Source: Bacteroidia bacterium
GTDB taxonomy: Bacteria > Bacteroidota > Bacteroidia > Bacteroidales > UBA5342
Reading direction: 5' to 3'
Assembly (NCBI GenBank): GCA_030433225.1
Contig: JAUIMD010000010.1
Span: forward strand, 1-14,288
Length of the DNA: 14,288 bases
The notes under the pieces are model-generated. The model was given only the letters and a program-made list of their open reading frames with translations. It was not told where the DNA came from and did no database searches. The number at the start of each line of letters is the position of its first letter. The first letter of the stretch is position 1. Both the position numbers and the translations under genes were made by a program. Shown here in pieces: positions 8,701 to 14,288 of this stretch.

Positions 8701-8800
8701 TGGAATTAATATTGATTTTGATGGTACTCTGTGCCCCGAGTGTCAAGGGTAGCAAGAGACATATAATGCAGAATACCAATCCTATATTTAAATATTTCAT
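5795..8800 (-). CDS. xusC: SusC/RagA family TonB-dependent outer-membrane channel, second pair (XusC-like)
   Basis: This 1001-residue outer-membrane transporter should import xylan oligosaccharides with energy from TonB. A Sec signal (1-23, LTLGA before Gln24) precedes a carboxypeptidase-regulatory-like domain (about 30-100). The plug carries LILVDGVPR (161-169), EIEQISFLKGVSAVALYGSRAA and VIYITTKRGK. A predicted Ca-binding-type loop DQNGDGEIDAQDE lies at 827-839. The protein ends in FGVKALF, an aromatic C-terminus expected for BAM insertion. The usual VVVGYG motif before the plug is absent; VQVAFKKVNKHDLQGG (106-121) occupies that place. The gene starts 40 bases after the first SusD stop, so it is very likely co-transcribed. 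The family is certain and the symbol rests on gene order. Confidence 0.93.
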   Translation of the reverse strand: MKYLNIGLVFCIICLLLPLTLGAQSTIKININSTVYGPDGEAISGAVIRNQEDSILAVTDAEGAFALQTTMDALLKIDAIGFETAYTSVTNNMPAIVLAISVADMVQVAFKKVNKHDLQGGVSYVNISEIMPKNYTSYSLDGVEALVSGYNGNLWGMGGVLILVDGVPRDATNVLSTEIEQISFLKGVSAVALYGSRAAKGVIYITTKRGKAEEQRIDVRVNGGALVPKSYPKYLGSAEYMSLYNEARRNDGLNELYSEEDIYHYASGENPFRYPDVDYFSSDYLKDFYTRYDVTTEISGGNDRARYYTNFGFIHTNALLNFGEAVDNGGSNRFNVRGNIDIDLNDFITCYVDATAIFYTGKGVNANYWGSSSSLRPNSFSPLVPIGMIDETDEASQILVSNSSHIIDGQYLLGGNQLFQTNPFAEIYAGGNNKYNSRQFQFNTGVNADLGNLLDGLSFSSMLAVDYSSTYSLAYNNDFAVYEAVWNNFNGADQISYLNKYGNDSKSGTQDVSNSWYSQTMAFSGQFNYVKTVNKDHHISAILLANGYQQSYSEEYHRVNNANLGLQLAYNFREKYYADFSSAVIHSAKLPEGNRNALSPTVTLGWRILKDQGAVDNLKVNASAGIIHTDLDISDYYLYQGYYTYTDAAWYSWRDGGLVHTFDRRRGNNDELKFPKREEINLGVEGSFWKGLLTLNASVFSAKINGNIVQPSVLYPSYFSTGWPVYSDIPYVNYNEDLRQGFDCYVSLNKRIGKIDWSLGVSGNYFNSKATTRAENYEYDYQNRAGKPLDALWGLENDGFFMDQDDIDNSPYQTFGEVQPGDIKYVDQNGDGEIDAQDEVYLGKAGWYGAPFSMGVNLTVKWKNLTFFALGTGRMGANAMKNNSYWWVDGEDKYSEVVRDRWTEETATTALYPRLTTNNSDNNFRSSDFWLYSTNRFDLAKIQVSYDLPKSIFNNSFIQELGFYVSGSNLLTIAPERKILELNVGQAPQTRFYNFGVKALF

Positions 8801-8840
8801 ACTTCTTTCGTTTAAATTGTACTACTTAAACACGTTTGTT

Positions 8841-10730
8841 TTACCATCCCGGATTTTGTGGAAATTCAGGATACATATTAACATCTGCACGTTTTAACGG
8901 TAACCAGTAATGCTTGCTGCTTAATTTGCGCTCAAGAATGGTTACTTCACGAAGATTGGCCACCATATTTTGTGTAGGATCGTCTGCATTAAATTCTCCC
9001 ACCCGGTCGAATTCGATGGATGTTTTTTTGCAATATTCCGATTCGGTTAAAAGCAGCCAGCGACGCAGGTCGTTGAAACGGTGCCCTTCGTAGGCCAGCT
9101 CCACGGCTCGTTCGCGACGTACCTCGTCGATAAAACCATCGAGCGATCCGGCATATTTTCCGGCTACCTGGCCCACTCCAGCACGTTCACGTATTACATT
9201 GATGGCATCCAGGGCTGATTTACCATAAGTTGGATCTGCTCCACCTGAACTTCCGTACCCTTCGGCAGCGGCTTCGGCATACATCAGGTACACATCGGCT
9301 AAACGCATGTAAGGCACATAAATATGCAGGCTGTTTCCCCAACTGTAACCGTTATCATATTTATTACAGGTGGATGGCGCAATTTTCTGCAACACGTACC
9401 CTGTGCGGCTTGCCCCGCTGGTTCCACGGTAACTGCCTCCGGTGTAAAGATGGGCATAGCGGTTTACTTCGTCGGTAGTACTTCCCTGAACCACTTTAGT
9501 GCCATCGTAAATAATATCGTGGTAAAAACGTGGATCTCTGTCGCGCCATGGATATTGCGGATCGTAACCCGATTCGGCATCAGCCTTGGTAATATCCGGA
9601 ATGGGAAGTCCGTTGGCCATTCCGTAGTTTTTATCCACATAATTGGCAGTTGGTAGAAACTTAAGTCCTCCACCATCGCCTACAATTTTAGGCATGTATT
9701 GCTTTGAGGTCCCCCAGTTACAATCGTTGGCACTGGAAACGGGTCCCTGCATTATGACCTCGCGTACGTTGTCTTTCATACCTGGCATGGCCCAGTTCTG
9801 ACCTGTAGTATAAAAGTTTTGCGAATAATCCTCGAAATTTAACAATCCAAACGGAGTAGAGCCCGATTCGGTTAACGCCAGCAGCTCTCCAAACACCTGG
9901 GCTGCTTTTTTGCAATATTCGGTATTGTAGGTTTTGTTGCCGGTTGATTCGTAGTTCATCAACGGACTACCGGCCCACAGGTAGTTTTTACCCAGGTAAC
10001 CCAGGGCTTCAATTTTATTGATGCGCAGGCGGTTTTTACCCAGCGTATTTTTACCGGGTTGGGTGTCGTCCCAGTCAATGGGTAACAAATCGGCGGCCCT
10101 TCGAAAATCGGCAGCTGCTTTATCGGCACATTCGGCATAGCTTAAACGAGGTAACCTCAGGGGTTCGTCGCTTGGTAGCACATAGTCAATATAAGGTAAG
10201 CCACCAAAATATTGGATTAGACTAAAATGTAACCAACCTCTGAAAAACAACAGTTGTCCTTCTATCAAATTGCGCTCTTCGTCTGTGGCGTCGGTCATTA
10301 AATCAAGGTTTGCCAGTCCAATATTTGCTTTTCGTATGCCATACCAACTGGCATTCCATACATCCTTATTAAAACGACCAGCTGTAGTACTAAAATCAGC
10401 TTGGTTCATCCATCCTGAACCCCAGCCATCAAACTCTGATTGCCATCCCCAGAAATTACCGTTATCTATTTTATGGATAAAGTGGAAATCACCATCGGTT
10501 GTGGTGATTTCGTCCTCACCCCAATTCCACGAATTAGTCCAATAGTTATTGGTAAAGTTTACAATACATTGGTACAATTCCTCGGTATACCCCTGAAAAT
10601 TGGTAAAATTTTTAAATGCCTCTTCTTCCGAAATAATCGATTCTTCTGTTTTATCGAGGTAATCTTCGCAAGAAGACAAACCAAAAGATAGAATTCCGGT
10701 GAGCAATATGTAATGAATATACTTTCTCAT
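8841..10730 (-). CDS. xusB: SusD/RagB family nutrient-binding lipoprotein, first pair (XusB-like)
   Basis: This 629-residue surface lipoprotein is the partner of the first SusC channel, starting 12 bases after its stop. The signal peptide MRKYIHYILL... ends in LSSC with lipidated Cys21, followed by EDYLDKTEE, the classic SusD-like start. Other landmarks are QLLFFRGWLHFSLIQYFGG in the N-terminal TPR-like helices, DVYLMYAEAAAEG, ELAYEGHRFNDLRRW (544-558) and the terminal PQNPGW. Residues 64-107 contain seven tryptophans, unusually dense and plausibly part of an aromatic glycan-binding surface. Xylan specificity is inferred from the linked GH10 enzyme, not from this sequence alone. Confidence 0.95.
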   Translation of the reverse strand: MRKYIHYILLTGILSFGLSSCEDYLDKTEESIISEEEAFKNFTNFQGYTEELYQCIVNFTNNYWTNSWNWGEDEITTTDGDFHFIHKIDNGNFWGWQSEFDGWGSGWMNQADFSTTAGRFNKDVWNASWYGIRKANIGLANLDLMTDATDEERNLIEGQLLFFRGWLHFSLIQYFGGLPYIDYVLPSDEPLRLPRLSYAECADKAAADFRRAADLLPIDWDDTQPGKNTLGKNRLRINKIEALGYLGKNYLWAGSPLMNYESTGNKTYNTEYCKKAAQVFGELLALTESGSTPFGLLNFEDYSQNFYTTGQNWAMPGMKDNVREVIMQGPVSSANDCNWGTSKQYMPKIVGDGGGLKFLPTANYVDKNYGMANGLPIPDITKADAESGYDPQYPWRDRDPRFYHDIIYDGTKVVQGSTTDEVNRYAHLYTGGSYRGTSGASRTGYVLQKIAPSTCNKYDNGYSWGNSLHIYVPYMRLADVYLMYAEAAAEGYGSSGGADPTYGKSALDAINVIRERAGVGQVAGKYAGSLDGFIDEVRRERAVELAYEGHRFNDLRRWLLLTESEYCKKTSIEFDRVGEFNADDPTQNMVANLREVTILERKLSSKHYWLPLKRADVNMYPEFPQNPGW

Positions 10731-10742
10731 GATTGATTAAAA

Positions 10743-13700
10743 TTAGAATGTAACATTAACCCCCAGATTAAAGCGCTTCACGGTAGGATATGCCCCCTGC
10801 GAAGCCCAACCGGTTCCTGCAAAATTCGATTCGCGATCATCGGGCATTTGGGTGTAAACCCAAAGGTTGTTTCCGTTAAGATATAAGCGGACGTTCTGCA
10901 AACCGGCCTTATTTACCCAGGCATTGCGCCGGTTAAAGGTATAGGCAATTTCGGCGTTTTTCAGTCGCACATACGAACCATCGAACATGTAACGGTTACC
11001 GCTGTTGTAGCCGCTTGGGGTAGATAACCACCGTGGCATGGGAACATCAGCTCCGGTATCGTCTTTGCTCCAGTAGGTACCTTCTTCGTACACCAAATGG
11101 TTTTGCGAGCCAAGACTGTTGAATACCACTTGGCGGGTTACATTGTTTACGCCATAAAATTGGACAAATGCACTAAAGCCTTTCCACTCGTAACCAATGG
11201 TAGTATTGAAGGTATTCTCAGGGGTACCGGAGTATCCGTAAGGAATATTATCGTCAGAATTAATAACTCCATCTCCGTTATAATCTAGGATATTATAGTT
11301 GCCAGGCAATTTCTGGTCGTCGTTGGTATCATGCATAGTACTCGCATACAGCTCATCCCAAGTATTGTAATACCCGCTGCTTACATAAGAATAATACTGG
11401 CCAATTGGCATTCCTTCTGACTGCTGATAGCTAGGCAATAAACTTGGTGAATCAGCTTCAAGAATCTTATTCTTAGCATGCGTTACGTTAAAATTAGCCC
11501 AGATACGCATATCGGAGCGTATATTTTTGTTGAAACGCAATTCCAGCTCATATCCATTTACCTGCACTTTACCAAGGTTAGCCACAGGTGCCGAAGTACC
11601 AAAGTAAGAAGGAATAGCACGATTATCTCCACGAATAAGAATATCGCTTCGAACATCTTTGAAATAGTCGAAACTACCGGCTACCAAACCATTCCATACC
11701 GAAAAGTCGGCGCCTAAATTGGCTTTTTTCACCACTTCCCAATGCACATTCGGGTTACCCAGAGCGCTTTCTTTGTACCAGGTATAAGGGCTGTATTCAG
11801 GATCAACCCCGGTAACGCCCATACGGGCAGCACCGCCATACGACCATTGGGTAAGGTAAAGCCAGCGATCGTATACATTGTCGTCACCAATTTCACCGTA
11901 CGACCCACGTATTTTAAACATATCGAGGAAGTTTACATTTTCCATGAACTTCTCTTCGGAAAGCATCCATCCCAATCCACCAGAAGAAAAGAAGGCATAG
12001 CGGTATTCGGGACTGAATTTTTCGGAACCGTTATAAGCACCACTATAATCCAGAAAGTATTTTCCTGCATAATTATACGTTGTACGGAAAACCCAGTCTT
12101 CACGATAGGCCGGTATCTGGCTACCAGTGGCTTCTTCGTTTCGATTAAACAGTCCCATCGCCGTTACATAGTGCTTATCAGCAAAAGTTTTTACATAGTT
12201 GAGTTGAAGTTGGTAGAATACCCGTCGATAGGTGGCCCAATCCTGTACAGAACCATCACTGGTTGTCCAGTTCACTTCATCCTGAATGTCGAAACGGCTA
12301 GTCCCGTCAAAGGCAATTTTATAGGTGGGAACCCCTGTTTCAGGGTCTATCCATTTGCTTTGTGCATCGTTATATAAATCGTTAATTCCTCTGCTGCCTT
12401 CAACAAACGTATTGTCTAGCGACAGGCTTCCCTTAACACTTAAACCTTTTAACAGCATGCTTAGATCCTGTTCAAGAGTAAAGTCAGTGGTTACACGACT
12501 TGTGGTGGTATACTCCACTCCGCTTATGGCCAGAATACGCTGGGAGTTTAAACCTTTTTGCTCATCAGGCGCAAAATACCCCCAGGTTCCATCGGAATAT
12601 TGCGGAATAAATACATCGGGTGCGGTGGAATATGCGGCAATCCAATAAGAATAATCGCTTCCATCAGCTCCCCATGGACGTTGCTTTTCACCTCTTGAAC
12701 CTGACAGGTTTACCCGGAATTTGGTAACCGGAGTTAACTGAAAATCAAGGTTACTTCTAACGTTCAGACGGTTAAATCCATAACCGGCAAGGTAGCCCCG
12801 GTTGTTATCAAACTCGCGAAAAAGGTCTCCTTCATGTAGAAAATCTGCGCTGGCAAAATATTTTACAAATTTGGTTCCTCCACTTACATTAATATTGGCG
12901 TTGTACGACATGGCAAATTCCTTGAACAAAGTGTCATCCCAGTCAATGTTTGGGTAACGCTCCGCCTCTTCGAGATTGGCCGGGTTACGGTACTTATCTA
13001 AAATAGCCTGAGGCAGGTAATCGTTCCAGGAAACCGGCGATGTACCTAACTCGTATTCAATAACATCGTTACGTACTTTTAGTGCATTATAAGAATCGTA
13101 CTTTCCGGGCAGTTTTGAAGGCACCTTCATGGTGGAATTTACACCTACCCGAATGTCGGCACGGCCTTCTTTTCCCCTTTTAGTGGTAATAAGAATTACC
13201 CCGTTGGCACCTCGCACCCCGAAAACCGCGGTTGCAGAAGCATCTTTCAATACTGTCACCGATTCTACCGAACTGATGTCAACACTGTTCATGGGGCGTT
13301 CTACCCCATCCACCAAAATTAAGGGGGAGCTGTTGTTCCAGGTACTGTTTCCTCTGATAACAATCTGGGGATCTTCTTCGCCGGGCAAACCGGTACTGGC
13401 AGAGGTAATTACTCCCGGAACGTTTCCTGTTAGTGCAGCTCCCAGACTGGAAACTCCACCGGCACGTTCGAGTACCTCACCCTTGGTTTGAGTAATGGCA
13501 CCCACAACGCTTTCTCTTTTTTGCTGGCCGTAGCCTACCACCACCATTTCTTTCAACTGGTTGGTTTGGTCTTTCAGGGTAACCGTAATTTCAGAGGTAT
13601 TGGTAACGTCGATTTCCTGCGGCTCCATTCCAAGAAAGGAGATTTGAAGCACCTGGTCACCCTTGGGTATTTCCAATTCAAATTCCCCGTTTATATCTGT

Positions 13701-13922
13701 AATTACACCAATACCCAAAGAATTTTTGAGCAGTACGGAGGCTCCGGGAACGGGGTTGTGCGAGCTATCGAAAACAACGCCGGAAACCATCCTGGTATTT
13801 TGTGCTACAACCGAAGTGGCAAACATTAAAACCATGAGGCTTAATGCGCACTTCAACAGCATTGTCCCTGTGGCATGAAACAGGGATTGCTTTTTGTTTA
13901 GTGAATGATTTATTTTTTTCAT
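10743..13922 (-). CDS. xusA: SusC/RagA family TonB-dependent outer-membrane channel, first pair (XusA-like)
   Basis: This 1059-residue outer-membrane transporter is the first gene of the compact run. I choose ATG 13922 (MKKINHSLNKKQS), which gives a long SusC-style signal with LLKCALSLMVLMF and cleavage after SVVA (residue 40). The frame stays open to an ATG at 14063, but those 47 extra residues would bury the signal. A carboxypeptidase-regulatory-like domain (about 46-118) is followed by MVVVGYGQQKRES (126-138), then plug motifs LILVDGVERP (201-210), SVTVLKDASATAVFGVRGANG and ILITTKRGK. A DYNGDGVINSDDN loop lies at 880-892. The barrel ends in LGVNVTF. It pairs with the SusD-like gene 12 bases downstream. 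Function as a xylo-oligosaccharide importer is inferred from context. Confidence 0.95.
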   Translation of the reverse strand: MKKINHSLNKKQSLFHATGTMLLKCALSLMVLMFATSVVAQNTRMVSGVVFDSSHNPVPGASVLLKNSLGIGVITDINGEFELEIPKGDQVLQISFLGMEPQEIDVTNTSEITVTLKDQTNQLKEMVVVGYGQQKRESVVGAITQTKGEVLERAGGVSSLGAALTGNVPGVITSASTGLPGEEDPQIVIRGNSTWNNSSPLILVDGVERPMNSVDISSVESVTVLKDASATAVFGVRGANGVILITTKRGKEGRADIRVGVNSTMKVPSKLPGKYDSYNALKVRNDVIEYELGTSPVSWNDYLPQAILDKYRNPANLEEAERYPNIDWDDTLFKEFAMSYNANINVSGGTKFVKYFASADFLHEGDLFREFDNNRGYLAGYGFNRLNVRSNLDFQLTPVTKFRVNLSGSRGEKQRPWGADGSDYSYWIAAYSTAPDVFIPQYSDGTWGYFAPDEQKGLNSQRILAISGVEYTTTSRVTTDFTLEQDLSMLLKGLSVKGSLSLDNTFVEGSRGINDLYNDAQSKWIDPETGVPTYKIAFDGTSRFDIQDEVNWTTSDGSVQDWATYRRVFYQLQLNYVKTFADKHYVTAMGLFNRNEEATGSQIPAYREDWVFRTTYNYAGKYFLDYSGAYNGSEKFSPEYRYAFFSSGGLGWMLSEEKFMENVNFLDMFKIRGSYGEIGDDNVYDRWLYLTQWSYGGAARMGVTGVDPEYSPYTWYKESALGNPNVHWEVVKKANLGADFSVWNGLVAGSFDYFKDVRSDILIRGDNRAIPSYFGTSAPVANLGKVQVNGYELELRFNKNIRSDMRIWANFNVTHAKNKILEADSPSLLPSYQQSEGMPIGQYYSYVSSGYYNTWDELYASTMHDTNDDQKLPGNYNILDYNGDGVINSDDNIPYGYSGTPENTFNTTIGYEWKGFSAFVQFYGVNNVTRQVVFNSLGSQNHLVYEEGTYWSKDDTGADVPMPRWLSTPSGYNSGNRYMFDGSYVRLKNAEIAYTFNRRNAWVNKAGLQNVRLYLNGNNLWVYTQMPDDRESNFAGTGWASQGAYPTVKRFNLGVNVTF

Positions 13923-14159
13923 TTCGTTCTCAATTTTTATTGGCAACTGAATTCTGGAATCATAGAAAACTAAGGCGTATCGCCTTTTCATCCATCCTGA
14001 AACTTCCATCCCAAACTTTTTTGAGAATTCGAAAGAAAAGGCTGCACAGCGGCAGGTTTTCATTCAAAAGACTTTTAATCATACATATTAAATTTTGGTT
14101 AGTAAAAATCATTATTCATTGGCATCCACCTATTTATCGTGTTTAGAAACCGATTTAAT
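13923..14159 (-). promoter_or_regulatory. Leader between the GH43 stop and the first SusC gene; probable PUL promoter region
   Basis: This 237-base stretch is the only long gap among the PUL genes in the window, so it most likely carries the PUL promoter and 5' UTR. I find no full TAnnTTTG match. The closest is TAGTTTTC on the minus strand (13965-13972), without a well-spaced TTTG. The region holds a hairpin (13972-13986) and two copies of GGATGGA, 14 bases apart (minus strand, 13991-13997 and 14005-14011). An in-frame extension of the SusC gene covers 13923-14063, but its 47 residues match nothing I recognise. Confidence 0.4.
13972..13986. other. Perfect short inverted repeat (hairpin) in the SusC leader
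   Basis: AAGGCG (13972-13977) and CGCCTT (13981-13986) form a 6-bp perfect stem with a 3-base loop. On the minus strand it is followed by AGTTTTCTATG, so it could be a weak terminator of the upstream GH43 gene, a leader attenuator or an mRNA-stabilising structure. The sequence alone cannot separate these. Confidence 0.4.
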
Positions 14160-14288
14160 CTATTCGTATTTTTTGCCCGAAGCATATAACCCGATGTTGG
14201 TTCCTGTAAACCCGAACGTTTGCGCGGTTGACAGGTAATAGGCATCAACACCGGAAATGAGCGTTTTCCAGTCTTTGTTATTCATCGC
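14160..14288 (-). CDS. C-terminal end of a probable GH43 glycoside hydrolase, 5' end outside window
   Basis: Forty-two codons and a TAG stop remain. The tail reads DAYYLSTAQTFGFTGTNIGL followed by YASGKKYE. The pattern of 'YLST', then 'GFTG', then 'IGLYASG' recalls the C-terminal beta-strands of GH43 beta-xylosidases and arabinofuranosidases found in xylan PULs. In many of these a further strand ending in an FDWF-type motif follows, and it is missing here. A GH43 enzyme would remove xylose or arabinose from imported or surface-bound oligosaccharides, which suits the neighbours. The subfamily, localisation and active site cannot be judged. The gene lies upstream of the first SusC in the same direction, so it may belong to the same or a preceding transcript. 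Confidence 0.55.
   Translation of the reverse strand, partial: AMNNKDWKTLISGVDAYYLSTAQTFGFTGTNIGLYASGKKYE

Noticed and set aside
8810..8831. Inverted repeat GTTTAA / TTAAAC between the first SusD and second SusC genes
   Set aside because: The 6-bp stem has only one G-C pair and a 10-base loop, too weak to call a terminator or processing site.
11742..12377. 211-codon open frame on the plus strand
   Set aside because: It lies fully antisense to the first SusC gene, has no recognisable domain, and its amino-acid pattern is what reverse reading of a coding sequence gives.
13965..13972. TAGTTTTC as a -7 promoter element for the PUL
   Set aside because: It misses the final G of TAnnTTTG and has no TTTG at proper spacing; it also overlaps the hairpin arm.
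13844..14146. 100-codon plus-strand open frame over the SusC signal peptide and leader
   Set aside because: It overlaps the SusC start in antisense and shows no known motif; more likely a chance frame in the leader.
1..14288. CRISPR arrays, tRNA/rRNA genes, insertion sequences, phage or defence genes
   Set aside because: I found no regularly spaced repeats, cloverleaf-like sequence, transposase motif or terminal inverted repeats; nearly all the window is explained by the PUL genes.

Overview
The window holds the core of a xylan polysaccharide-utilisation locus (PUL) from a member of the Bacteroidota. The phylum call rests on two adjacent SusC/SusD pairs, SPII lipoprotein signals on every putative surface protein, a SusC-type carboxypeptidase-regulatory domain ahead of a TonB plug, and little Shine-Dalgarno signal. 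The genus cannot be read from the sequence.

Layout, all on the minus strand and therefore read from right to left. At the right edge is the last 42 codons of a probable GH43 enzyme (stop at 14160-14162). A 237-base leader without a confident gene follows; it carries a hairpin and is the likeliest place for the PUL promoter. Then come six tightly packed genes with gaps of 12 to 41 bases: SusC-like (10743-13922), SusD-like (8841-10730), a second SusC-like (5795-8800), a second SusD-like (4016-5764), a DUF1735-type surface lipoprotein (2883-3974) and a GH10 endo-xylanase lipoprotein with an internal CBM insertion (694-2856). A hairpin terminator at 635-680 closes the operon. Beyond it, a candidate promoter (510-541) leads into an AT-rich, left-truncated gene for 5-formyltetrahydrofolate cyclo-ligase, an unrelated housekeeping function.

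The gene order SusC-SusD-SusC-SusD-lipoprotein-GH10 matches the xusA-xusB-xusC-xusD-xusE-xyn10C core known from Prevotella bryantii and xylan-using Bacteroides. In the inferred working model, the cell-surface GH10 enzyme cuts xylan outside the cell. XusE and the two SusD lipoproteins hold and hand over xylo-oligosaccharides. The two TonB-dependent SusC channels import them for periplasmic enzymes such as the neighbouring GH43. No PUL regulator (hybrid two-component system or ECF sigma/anti-sigma pair) lies inside the window.

I do not see an undescribed system. The points most worth checking are the odd CBM arrangement inside the GH10 catalytic domain, an in-frame lipoprotein-like leader ahead of the folate enzyme, and the structured leader upstream of the first SusC gene.
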